Shown one piece after another: positions 1 through 6,375 of a stretch of DNA of 7,113 bases; position 1 is the first letter of the stretch, and every line of letters begins with the position of its first letter. Made by a program: the position numbers and the translations under genes. Source of the DNA: Micavibrio sp. (lineage in GTDB: Bacteria; Pseudomonadota; Alphaproteobacteria; Micavibrionales; Micavibrionaceae); NCBI GenBank assembly GCA_027051315.1, contig JALTZE010000017.1, positions 1 to 7,113 of the forward strand, written 5' to 3'. The notes under the pieces are model-generated. The model was not told the DNA's origin. It saw only the letters and a list, made by a program, of their open reading frames with translations, and searched no databases.

Positions 1-1
1 A

Positions 2-889
2 TGGAATGGTGGGGAGCTTTATATAGCAAATAGTGAAATAACTCATATGGGTTATAAAAAAAGAAAATCTTATGGTATAAGCTATGCCCCTGTTAAAAGA
101 ATGGTTCTTAAATATCCTGATAGAAAGCCTGCCACAGGCTGGATAATAGGTTCACGATTCTCAGATATGTATTTTGGTTTTTACTGCTATGAAGCAGAAG
201 ATATAGCGATAATAAATAATGTTTATGCGGATAATATAGTTTATGGAATTGATCCGCATGATAGGTCAAAACGTCTAATAATCGCAAATAATGAAGCATA
301 TGGGTCAAAAGAAAAACACGGTATTATCATATCGCGTGAAGTTAATGATAGTTGGATATTTAATAATTATTCTCACAATAATAATGGTTCTGGGATAATG
401 CTGGATAGATTGAGTGAGAACAATATTATTGCTTATAATATAAGTATTGAAAATGGTGGTGATGGTTTAGTATTTTTTGAAAGTCCTCATAATCTTTCAT
501 ATAAAAATAAATTAAATAATAATGCAAAAAATGGAATAAGGATTCGTAATAGTTGGGATATTACTTCTTATGGAGATATTATCGTAGGGAATGGTCAATA
601 TGCTGTTAATGGATATGTTTTTGATTTAGAGAAATTTCATAAACATAGAAATATTGAAATGGACCCCTACCTAGAACGGGTTAATGCCAGCTTTTTTAAA
701 TCAAATATGCAGGCAAATGGTGTAGGGGTATTTAATTTTTATGGAAGCGAATTTGTAAATATAGGAGATATAGATATTTTCTATCCGCAACAATCTACTT
801 TTGTAGGTGAGTATAACTCTATACAAGATAAAATTATTCCTGAAATGAATAAAAAATTATATCTACATATTAGCAGAATAAAAAAGTAA
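2..889 (+). CDS. algG: AlgG-like mannuronan C5-epimerase, C-terminal part (5' end outside window)
   Basis: The reading frame is open to the left edge (frame starting at base 2), so the ATG at 47 is internal, and 295 codons are visible before TAA 887-889. The protein is a right-handed beta-helix rich in Asn and Gly turns. It resembles the C-terminal half of Pseudomonas AlgG, the periplasmic enzyme that converts D-mannuronate to L-guluronate residues in polymeric alginate. The segment GFYCYE, then NIVYGIDPHDRS, KKHG/EKHG and SREVNDS-type stretches follow AlgG closely. The DPHD motif is at 251-262. Its His (257-259) and an Arg exactly 26 residues later (335-337, in SREVND) match the spacing of the catalytic His319 and Arg345 of P. 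syringae AlgG as I recall it. The rest of an alginate operon is not visible, so the substrate could be another mannuronate-like polymer. It lies 84 bases upstream of the Dsb gene and is probably not part of the secretion locus. Confidence 0.85.
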   Translation, partial: WNGGELYIANSEITHMGYKKRKSYGISYAPVKRMVLKYPDRKPATGWIIGSRFSDMYFGFYCYEAEDIAIINNVYADNIVYGIDPHDRSKRLIIANNEAYGSKEKHGIIISREVNDSWIFNNYSHNNNGSGIMLDRLSENNIIAYNISIENGGDGLVFFESPHNLSYKNKLNNNAKNGIRIRNSWDITSYGDIIVGNGQYAVNGYVFDLEKFHKHRNIEMDPYLERVNASFFKSNMQANGVGVFNFYGSEFVNIGDIDIFYPQQSTFVGEYNSIQDKIIPEMNKKLYLHISRIKK

Positions 890-973
890 TATCTTGTTTG
901 TATAATTTTGCTAGACTAGTTATTTTATTTAGTTAATCTATCTTTTATCTTTTCTAATTATTATGGTGTTACA

Positions 974-1831
974 ATGAAAATCCTACCTTCTAATAAATTC
1001 TTATTTATGGTTATTTCAACGATATTAATTGTTGATAGCTCTGCTATATTTGCAAAAGATGAAAAACTTCCTCCTTTACCCAAACCTTTGGAAGTATATG
1101 TAGAACAAGGAGCACAAATAAGATATCTAGGTAGAGAAAATAGATATGATGGCTGGATGACCATTAAAAATGGTGTAGAAGAATATTATTATGTTCCTGT
1201 TAATGACAGGTCTATATTCTTTATGGGTATGATGTTTGATGATAATGGAAAAGTAATAACTTTTGAGCAGATTAAAAGGTTACAAAAACAAAGTGATAGT
1301 TTATTAAACACACTTGTTGGTGAATCTCCTGTAAAAAAAGATGCTGAAGAGGAAAAGGCTAAGAAGCCCGAAAGTCCAGCCCAGCAATTATATCGTGATG
1401 TAGAATATAGTAATTGGGTGATGTTGGGTGATGCCAATGCCCCTTATATTTATGTATTTATTGACCCTCAATGCCCGCATTGCCATGATTTTATGAAAGA
1501 TTTGAAAGATAAATATATAAAATCTGGTAAATTACAAGTTAGAATTATACCTGTAGGGGTATTAAAGGAAGAAAGCAAAAAACAGGCTGCTTTTATAATG
1601 GCTGCACCTAATGGCGGTGATTTATGGCTTGAATATATTGAAGGTAACAAAAATGCGATAAGCTCTGATGAACGCCTTAATACACAAGGAGTAGAAAGAA
1701 ATCATGCTTTGATGAGCAGGTGGAAATTTAATGAAACTCCGTTAACCATATATAAATCAAAAACTGGTGAAATAAAATTATTAAGAGGCAGAGCAAAAAA
1801 TATTGATGATATAATTAATGATTTAATGTAG
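974..1831 (+). CDS. Exported DsbC/DsbG-like thiol:disulfide isomerase
   Basis: This 285-residue protein begins with a Sec signal peptide (basic MKILPSNK, hydrophobic core, likely cleavage after Ala27 in AIFA-KDE). Residues about 35-105 look like the N-terminal dimerisation region of DsbC/DsbG proteins (YDGWMTIKNG, then FDDNGKVIT). A charged Lys/Glu/Pro linker covers about 117-137. A thioredoxin fold follows, with the active site CPHC at residues 167-170 (in DPQCPHCHDF) and the cis-proline loop ETP at 254-256. Its only cysteines are the CPHC pair, as expected for a redox enzyme. DsbC-like proteins reshuffle wrong disulfides in the periplasm and often accompany conjugation or T4SS loci (for example TrbB on IncI plasmids). 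The start at 974 is chosen because the signal peptide begins there; the Shine-Dalgarno sequence is weak. It may serve the adjacent T4BSS; the actual client proteins are unknown. Confidence 0.85.
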   Translation: MKILPSNKFLFMVISTILIVDSSAIFAKDEKLPPLPKPLEVYVEQGAQIRYLGRENRYDGWMTIKNGVEEYYYVPVNDRSIFFMGMMFDDNGKVITFEQIKRLQKQSDSLLNTLVGESPVKKDAEEEKAKKPESPAQQLYRDVEYSNWVMLGDANAPYIYVFIDPQCPHCHDFMKDLKDKYIKSGKLQVRIIPVGVLKEESKKQAAFIMAAPNGGDLWLEYIEGNKNAISSDERLNTQGVERNHALMSRWKFNETPLTIYKSKTGEIKLLRGRAKNIDDIINDLM

Positions 1832-1874
1832 AATCAATTTTGGTTGTTTACGGTATTTTTAAGAAAAGTAGAAA

Positions 1875-2819
1875 ATGAAACAAGACTCACTTTATTTATC
1901 ACAGGTTATAGAAAAAATAGGTTCTCCAATTACTGCTGTTATTGATGAGGTAGGCATTAGAATGCCAGCCGCAGCACCAAGGGATACAAAAGAAATTGCA
2001 GAAAGAATGGGAATTCTTTTGAATAAATCTACGCAGCTTGCCCTTGATATGGCAGATTCAATGGATTTAGAAGATAAAAAAGGGGAGGATGCTGATACTG
2101 TTCGGCTTGCTCTTACTTCTATGGCTGGGCCTATTATATCGAATTTTTATCGTATGCACGGTAAAATGCCCGAAGATAGTGATATAGAAAAAATAATATC
2201 ATCATTAAAAACAATTATACCTTTTTCTGAAAATTTTTCTGATATTGCTTCTGCTACCAAGATATTAAAAAGTTTTGATGGAACTATTGTAGAAAATAGT
2301 AAAAATCTTATGGCAATGACAATGGTTAATTGCCTTTGCCCAATTATACATGTTGTTATGAGTTTTCCATTTGGTCAATCTGAACAAAAGCTTTTCCAAG
2401 AAGTTGGTATCAAGCTTATTAATGATGCCACAGAATTACAAAAAGAATTAATGAATGAAAATAATGAAGAAGAAATAAAACTTGCTGAACTTTCGGTGCT
2501 TAGGTCCCTTGTTATACTTTATTGTCAGTGTCATATGACTGAAATGACAAAATTGATGGCAGCAATAAAAGATAATGTAGAGCCTGATATATCCAAAGTG
2601 TGGGAAGAATATGAAAAAAGAAAAGCTATGTTAGAGATTCTTGCCAAAACAATGGTTAATACTGAAATTGAAGAAAGTCATGGAGAAGAATCTAAAAAGT
2701 CTGGTAGTTCTGGGGGGCAACAGCCTGCTCCTCCTCCACCTCCAGAGAAGAAGGAAGATAATAAACCTGCTGGAAATAGTGATAATCCAATGAGTTTCTT
2801 TGCTAGTAGTAAGGACTAA
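1875..2819 (+). CDS. Unrecognised mostly helical protein with two CxC motifs and a proline-rich tail
   Basis: I do not recognise this 314-residue protein. It has no signal peptide and no clear membrane span, although residues 148-165 (around VNCLCPIIHVVMSFPF) and 208-217 are hydrophobic. Residues 1-265 look mainly alpha-helical. All four cysteines sit in two CxC pairs, C153-x-C155 (NCLCP) and C217-x-C219 (YCQCH). The end is low complexity: Glu/Lys/Ser/Gly at about 256-281, then PAPPPPP at 284-290, a charged stretch, and a final NPMSFF motif followed by a short polar tail. The ATG at 1875 follows a purine-rich AAGAAAAG stretch that is only a weak ribosome binding site. It stops three bases before the transglycosylase gene, so the two are very likely cotranscribed and translationally coupled, linking it to the secretion locus. 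A cytoplasmic accessory factor, chaperone or substrate are all possible; none is supported specifically. Confidence 0.8.
   Translation: MKQDSLYLSQVIEKIGSPITAVIDEVGIRMPAAAPRDTKEIAERMGILLNKSTQLALDMADSMDLEDKKGEDADTVRLALTSMAGPIISNFYRMHGKMPEDSDIEKIISSLKTIIPFSENFSDIASATKILKSFDGTIVENSKNLMAMTMVNCLCPIIHVVMSFPFGQSEQKLFQEVGIKLINDATELQKELMNENNEEEIKLAELSVLRSLVILYCQCHMTEMTKLMAAIKDNVEPDISKVWEEYEKRKAMLEILAKTMVNTEIEESHGEESKKSGSSGGQQPAPPPPPEKKEDNKPAGNSDNPMSFFASSKD
2811..2815 (+). promoter_or_regulatory. Ribosome binding site of the transglycosylase gene
   Basis: AAGGA lies inside the last codons of the upstream gene, 7 bases before the ATG at 2823. It supports that start and implies translational coupling across the three-base gap. 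Confidence 0.7.
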
Positions 2820-2822
2820 GTT

Positions 2823-3224
2823 ATGAGTAAAGTGCTTATGGCATGTCTTATGCTTGCCGCCAATACATATTCTGTACCACCTGCTGTTTTAGTGGGAATC
2901 TTGGAAGTTGAAGGTGGTAAAGTAGGGCAAGAAGTAAAAAATACTAATGGTTCATATGATTTAGGCCCTATGCAAATAAATACAATATGGTTGCCTGAGC
3001 TTGCTAAATATTGGGGCGTTAGCGAAAGAACAGCAAAAAGATGGGTAAGAGATGACCCATGCACAAATATGGGTGTTTCTGCATGGATATTAAAAAAACA
3101 TCTTAATGAAACAGGTTCACTATCAAAAGCCATATCTTATTATCATTCCAGAACCCCAAGATTAGGTAGGGCTTATAAGAAAAAGGTTGTAAGAGCAATG
3201 AGGACTAAAGGGCTTGTTTATTGA
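2823..3224 (+). CDS. Small lytic transglycosylase (SLT-like) of the secretion locus
   Basis: This 133-residue protein is essentially one SLT/lysozyme-like domain. The likely catalytic Glu is E30 in LEVEGG, corresponding to the Glu of the ES motif of lytic transglycosylases. It is followed by NTNGSYDLGPMQIN at 40-53, matching the GlMQ motif, and by NMGVSAWILKKHL at 82-94. Where most family members have a YNxG motif, this one has YYHSRTP at 106-112. Such enzymes cleave the glycan strands of peptidoglycan so that a secretion machine can pass. The start is fixed by AAGGA 7 bases upstream and by an in-frame TAA two codons before the ATG, so no longer N-terminus is possible. That leaves no classical signal peptide: the first residues (MSKVLMACLMLAANTYSVPP) are only weakly hydrophobic and probably belong to the fold. 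It has two cysteines, C8 and C80, which could form a disulfide if exported. Confidence 0.85.
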   Translation: MSKVLMACLMLAANTYSVPPAVLVGILEVEGGKVGQEVKNTNGSYDLGPMQINTIWLPELAKYWGVSERTAKRWVRDDPCTNMGVSAWILKKHLNETGSLSKAISYYHSRTPRLGRAYKKKVVRAMRTKGLVY

Positions 3225-3380
3225 TATTTAATCTATTAATTAAATTTTGATATTATCTTATCCCAAAGAATCTACATAAGTTTTATAAACTCCCTTGTAT
3301 TGCTTGTGCAAACAGTTTATTTTTGTGTTGGTATGGTTTTATTAATGATTTCCCAATTTAAATAGGATCCAGATTAGAAA

Positions 3381-3884
3381 ATGTTCCGTAAATATAAATT
3401 TCTCTATGTTGCTATTGCTGTTATTTTTTCACTATCTGCATGTGAGAATATAATAGAGAGTAAGCCGCAAATGGTTGCTTCCCCTGATAGAATATCTTTG
3501 ATGTTAGCAGAGGCAGCAGATAGAAGTGCAAAAGCTCTTGAAACTCTCTCGGCTATTGAACAATATCAAAGTCCTGAAGTTTCGGTTGCTCCTATTGATA
3601 ATGCTCCTGCTGAACTTAACCGTGCTGTTACAACTAATTGGATTGGTCCTGTTGATGTTATAGTAAAAAGTTTGGCTGATAAAGCTGGTTATGGTTTTAT
3701 GGTTTTGGGTGATGAACCACCTGTTCCGATTGTTGTTTCGATTGATGTTGAAAATAGAAGAATTATTGATGTTTTGCGTGATATAGGTTTACAAATGGGA
3801 ACAAGAGCCGATGTCCGTGTTAATGATAAATATGGAATGATAGAGGTTCAATACGCTCCTGTTGTTGGAATTAGCGGTTATTAA
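3381..3884 (+). CDS. dotD: DotD-like outer-membrane lipoprotein of type IVB secretion system
   Basis: The 167-residue length is close to Legionella DotD (about 163). It begins with a lipoprotein signal: a basic start, a hydrophobic stretch and the lipobox LSAC, with Cys21 as the lipidated residue. Glu follows at +2, not Asp, which fits outer-membrane sorting. Residues about 30-60 form an amphipathic helix rich in Ala. Residues about 84-160 form the compact DotD domain (GPVDVIVKSLADKAGYGF, VENRRIIDVLRDIGLQMG), which in solved DotD structures resembles the N0 domain of secretins. In Legionella, DotD and DotC bring DotH to the outer membrane and form the core complex. The homologue on IncI plasmids is TraH. 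The ATG at 3381 is chosen for the signal peptide; only a distant AGGA (3364-3367) is visible as a ribosome binding site. It is the first gene of the dotD-dotC-dotB-icmT block. Confidence 0.88.
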   Translation: MFRKYKFLYVAIAVIFSLSACENIIESKPQMVASPDRISLMLAEAADRSAKALETLSAIEQYQSPEVSVAPIDNAPAELNRAVTTNWIGPVDVIVKSLADKAGYGFMVLGDEPPVPIVVSIDVENRRIIDVLRDIGLQMGTRADVRVNDKYGMIEVQYAPVVGISGY

Positions 3885-3885
3885 T

Positions 3886-4749
3886 ATGATTTTTGGGAAA
3901 ACATACAAATTAAAAAATATTATATGTATGGTCATTACAGCGTCAACATTGCTGTATGGCAGTGCTTATGCTCAAGATAAGTCTTTGGGAGAGCCTCCAC
4001 CACATTTATTTGTTTTACAAGATGTTCCTGATTCTAAATCTTTCGGTGATGTGAAAGCACAAGAAGAAGAAGTTGGTGGAATGTTTGATATAAGATTTAA
4101 TGCATTAAAAGAGGCGGGTCTTTCTTATGGTGCGCGTGGTGGATTGGCATATAGAACATATCAAATAAGAAAACATCTTGAATCTCGTTCCGATTATATG
4201 GATAAAGTTTTTAATTTTGGGCGTTTGTTGATACCTGCTCCGAGTGGACTTCTTATTGAGCCTCCTGTTGTATCAGAGGCTGAAAATGGTTTGGTTATAG
4301 GAGAAAATGGGCAAGAAGCTGCTGTTTCTGATATTGTTTATCAGATAAATAAAGGTTCAAGGATTGTCGCAGCCCCTAGACATTGGAGAGAATATTTAGA
4401 ACGTACTTGGGGCGATGTAGAACCTCCACCAGATATACTTCGTCCTTCTAATGATGAAGAACGTGAGGTATGGGAAAATGCTGTTGAAAAAGGGTGGAAA
4501 GAAGGTGTTAGGCAAGCTGATGAAATATTCCAAAGAGACCTTGGAGAGTTAGTGGCTGATTTTGAAGGAATGGTAAGATATCATAAACTTGTTGCTCTTG
4601 GAATGATTTCTAAACCTTTTGCACTGCAAGAAGATAGAGGTATAACTGGTGGTGGTGATGAAATGAGAATAGGAAATAGGGCAATAAGAATTACTGGTCG
4701 CCCTGAACTTATACCAGGATATGAGCAATGGCTTCCCGCAAACCGATAA
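3886..4749 (+). CDS. dotC: DotC-like periplasmic/outer-membrane core protein of type IVB secretion system
   Basis: From the ATG at 3886, one base after the dotD stop, this gives 287 residues, near the usual DotC size (about 300). A TTG at 3862 in the same frame would add eight residues, but it would spoil the basic start of the signal peptide and overlap dotD, so I prefer 3886. A Sec signal peptide ends at AYA-Q (cleavage after Ala29). Family-like segments are YGARGGLAYRT at 81-91, FNFGRLL at 109-115, EPPVV at 125-129, and a helical C-terminal half with RHWREYLERTW (about 165-175) and the stretch ending FEGMVRYHKLVALGMI. DotC acts with DotD and DotH in the outer-membrane core complex; its IncI counterpart is TraI. 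Unlike Legionella DotC, it has no lipobox: its only Cys (residue 14) sits inside the hydrophobic core of the signal. The gene overlaps dotB by 22 bases. Confidence 0.88.
   Translation: MIFGKTYKLKNIICMVITASTLLYGSAYAQDKSLGEPPPHLFVLQDVPDSKSFGDVKAQEEEVGGMFDIRFNALKEAGLSYGARGGLAYRTYQIRKHLESRSDYMDKVFNFGRLLIPAPSGLLIEPPVVSEAENGLVIGENGQEAAVSDIVYQINKGSRIVAAPRHWREYLERTWGDVEPPPDILRPSNDEEREVWENAVEKGWKEGVRQADEIFQRDLGELVADFEGMVRYHKLVALGMISKPFALQEDRGITGGGDEMRIGNRAIRITGRPELIPGYEQWLPANR
4716..4719 (+). promoter_or_regulatory. Ribosome binding site of dotB inside dotC
   Basis: AGGA within the dotC coding sequence lies 8 bases before the ATG at 4728. It supports the overlapping start of dotB and coupled translation of the two genes. 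Confidence 0.65.
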
Positions 4750-5888
4750 GTCTTCTAAAAAGCAAAGATTCTGTAGCAGAAACTTGGCCAGATGAACCAG
4801 AAAGATTTACAGAAGAACATGTAGATGACTATCTGCTGTGGTGTGTAAAAAAAGGCACATCAGATATTACATTGCAAACAGACCGTCAAGCATATAACGA
4901 GATAGCAGGAATATTATATCCTGGAACTTATCGTGTTATAGATGGTGTCGATATGCAGGTATTTCTTACCAAGATTTATGGTCCTGATGCTATGGCAAGG
5001 CTTGCCTCTGGAACTGACCTTGATGTTTCTTATGAAATAAAACCTGATAGATATTCACGTATTAGATTTAGGGTTAATATTACTGCTGTGCTGGCAAGGG
5101 GTAGAGACGCGGCACAGATTACTATGCGTGTTCTTCCAGCAGAACCTCCTACTATGGAAGATTTACAAATAGAGCAAGAAATTATTGATAATTGGGCACC
5201 AAGGCAAGGAATGGTAATAATTACAGGTCCTACTGGTTCTGGTAAGTCAACATTGCTTGCCGCTGGTAATAGAATGCTTCTTGAAAGACCTCATGGATGT
5301 GGCAAGATGCTTACATATGAAGCTCCTATTGAATATACATATGATACTATTCATTCGCCACGTTCACTTGTATCGCAAACAGAAATACCTAGACATTTAC
5401 CTAGTTTTGCTGATGGTGTGCGTAATGCTTTGCGTCGAAAACCTTCTATCATACTTGTTGGTGAGGCAAGGGATAATGAAACTATATCTTCTGCTATAGA
5501 AGCTGCGCAAACTGGACATGCTGTTTATACAACAACTCATACCACTGGTGTAGCAGAAACAATCAGAAGAATGGTATCTGCTTTTGATAAATCGGAAAGA
5601 ACTGAAAGAGCCTACGCTTTGATGGAAACTGTTAGGCTTATCGTTACACAGGCTCTTGTTCCAAAAGTTGGAGGAGGAAGAGTAGGGTTGAGGGAATGGA
5701 TGAAATTTCCAGATGAGGTAAGAGAAAAATTCTTGGATATGGACCCTGATATGTGGACAGTTGAAATAAAACGCATGATATCTTCTTATGGTCAGACAAT
5801 GAATAAATCTGCTACTATTGCTTTTGAAGAAGGATTAATTGAAAGACGTTATTATTTGCTTATGACTTCTGGCGGTGGAGCAGATTAA
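4728..5888 (+). CDS. dotB: DotB-like hexameric secretion ATPase (VirB11/PilT family)
   Basis: This 386-residue protein is close in length to Legionella DotB (377). The N-terminal domain contains WCVKKGTSDITLQTD, the PilT-type 'SD' stretch. The C-terminal RecA-like domain has Walker A GPTGSGKST at residues 167-175 (Lys173), an Asp-box region around TYEAPIEYTYD (from about 191), and an atypical Walker B SIILVGEARD with Glu246 and Asp249. It also has the His box TGHAVYTTTHTT with His264 and His271. All the residues expected for ATP hydrolysis are present, so the enzyme should be active. DotB is a soluble cytoplasmic ATPase that docks onto the inner-membrane ATPase DotO and powers the machine; TraJ is its IncI counterpart. 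The start at 4728 is supported by AGGA 8 bases upstream. There is no signal peptide, as expected. A twitching-motility PilT is less likely, given dotC upstream and icmT downstream. Confidence 0.92.
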   Translation: MASRKPISLLKSKDSVAETWPDEPERFTEEHVDDYLLWCVKKGTSDITLQTDRQAYNEIAGILYPGTYRVIDGVDMQVFLTKIYGPDAMARLASGTDLDVSYEIKPDRYSRIRFRVNITAVLARGRDAAQITMRVLPAEPPTMEDLQIEQEIIDNWAPRQGMVIITGPTGSGKSTLLAAGNRMLLERPHGCGKMLTYEAPIEYTYDTIHSPRSLVSQTEIPRHLPSFADGVRNALRRKPSIILVGEARDNETISSAIEAAQTGHAVYTTTHTTGVAETIRRMVSAFDKSERTERAYALMETVRLIVTQALVPKVGGGRVGLREWMKFPDEVREKFLDMDPDMWTVEIKRMISSYGQTMNKSATIAFEEGLIERRYYLLMTSGGGAD

Positions 5889-5948
5889 TAATTTTTATTA
5901 CTTTTCATTAATATTTACATGATATATTTCAATATAGTTATTATAAGA

Positions 5949-5954
5949 AAGGAA
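5949..5954 (+). promoter_or_regulatory. Ribosome binding site of icmT
   Basis: AAGGAA lies 7 bases before the ATG at 5962. This strong site favours 5962 over the in-frame TTG at 5956, which would sit only one base after it. Confidence 0.75.
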
Positions 5955-5961
5955 ATTGGCA

Positions 5962-6243
5962 ATGGCTGAAGAGTCGCAATGGCATTGGAGGAACTCTATG
6001 AAACCTGTGCGTTTCTTTAATATAGACGCAAGGGCTGCTATTCCTTGGCTATTGATGTTAATTTATTTTAGATGGATTACTTTCTTTATTTCTATAAGCG
6101 TTACTACTATATTATTGATAGTAGAGAAAAAGGGGCTTGTTCTTCCTTCTGCTTTACGTGCTGTGAGGGTATGGTTTCTTGGTCCTGTTCGTCCCTCTGT
6201 AATAGGTATTCATAAAAGAAAATTTATAGATTATGGGCTGTAA
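5962..6243 (+). CDS. icmT: IcmT-like small inner-membrane protein of type IVB secretion system
   Basis: From the ATG at 5962 this is a 93-residue protein (Legionella IcmT is 86). It shows the family pattern: KPVRFFNIDARAAIPWL at 14-30, a Trp/Phe-rich hydrophobic segment (about 25-54, LLMLIYFRWITFFISISV) that would span the inner membrane once or as a hairpin, then VEKKG, ALRAVRVWFLGPVRPS at 64-79 and a basic tail. IcmT is an inner-membrane part of the Dot/Icm system; in Legionella it is required for effector translocation and for egress from the host cell. The IncI counterpart is TraK, which directly follows traJ (dotB), as here. It lies 73 bases after dotB and is immediately followed by a strong inverted repeat, so it probably ends the dotDCB transcript. 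Its short length limits certainty, but the motif pattern plus position are persuasive. Confidence 0.85.
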   Translation: MAEESQWHWRNSMKPVRFFNIDARAAIPWLLMLIYFRWITFFISISVTTILLIVEKKGLVLPSALRAVRVWFLGPVRPSVIGIHKRKFIDYGL

Positions 6244-6247
6244 TCTT

Positions 6248-6287
6248 AATATAAAAGATTATCTAGTGCTGGATAATCTTTTATATT
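6248..6287 (+). terminator. Perfect 16-bp inverted repeat after icmT, probable terminator
   Basis: The left arm AATATAAAAGATTATC (6248-6263) is exactly complementary to the right arm GATAATCTTTTATATT (6272-6287), with an 8-base loop TAGTGCTG. It starts four bases after the icmT stop. The 3' side runs into TTTT at 6286-6289, and on the other strand the left arm gives a comparable T-rich end, so it could work in both directions. The stem is long but AT-rich, as is usual in low-GC genomes. Position and symmetry support termination or transcript-end protection of the dotD-icmT message. Confidence 0.75.
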
Positions 6288-6300
6288 TTATCTGTCAGGC

Positions 6301-6329
6301 TTGTTATTTTATGTAGCTAACATTATTAT
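6301..6329 (+). promoter_or_regulatory. Candidate sigma70-type promoter of the TcpQ-like gene
   Basis: TTGTTA (6301-6306) and TATTAT (6324-6329) are separated by 17 bases. They match the -35 consensus at 4 of 6 and the -10 consensus at 5 of 6 positions. Transcription would begin near 6336, leaving about 40 bases to the start codon. Its place just after the terminator-like hairpin makes it more credible than other AT-rich matches in the window. Confidence 0.45.
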
Positions 6330-6363
6330 CAGCTGTGTAAAGGTTTTGTTTGTAATCTCTTCC

Positions 6364-6368
6364 AGAGG
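6364..6368 (+). promoter_or_regulatory. Ribosome binding site deciding the start at 6376
   Basis: AGAGG lies 7 bases before the ATG at 6376. An in-frame ATG at 6370 is only one base away from the site and is therefore unlikely to be used. Confidence 0.65.
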
Positions 6369-6375
6369 TATGGAA

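Noticed and set aside
901..906. Perfect TATAAT in the gap between the epimerase and Dsb genes
   Set aside because: No acceptable -35 element at 16-18 bases upstream (the position falls in the A-rich end of the epimerase gene); chance match in AT-rich DNA is likely.
2816..3133. Open frame of about 105 codons on the - strand across the transglycosylase gene
   Set aside because: Fully antisense to a gene with recognisable motifs; no ribosome binding site or protein family features.
3226..3245. Inverted repeat ATTTAAT / ATTAAAT with a 6-base loop just after the transglycosylase gene
   Set aside because: Seven A/T pairs only, with no GC pair and a short T run; too weak to call a terminator.
3279..3291. 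Small palindrome AGTTT-TAT-AAACT upstream of dotD
   Set aside because: Five-base arms in AT-rich sequence; expected by chance and no second copy seen to suggest an operator.
3295..3323. TTGTAT-17-TATTTT as a promoter for dotD
   Set aside because: Only 3 of 6 and 4 of 6 consensus matches in an AT-rich spacer. A promoter in 3225-3380 is plausible, but its position cannot be fixed.
5257..5499. 80-codon + strand frame inside dotB
   Set aside because: Lies in another frame within the conserved ATPase domain; composition is what a shifted reading of dotB would give.
5914..5944. TTTACA-19-TATTAT as a separate promoter for icmT
   Set aside because: The spacer is long and transcription would start around 5951, inside the ribosome binding site at 5949-5954.
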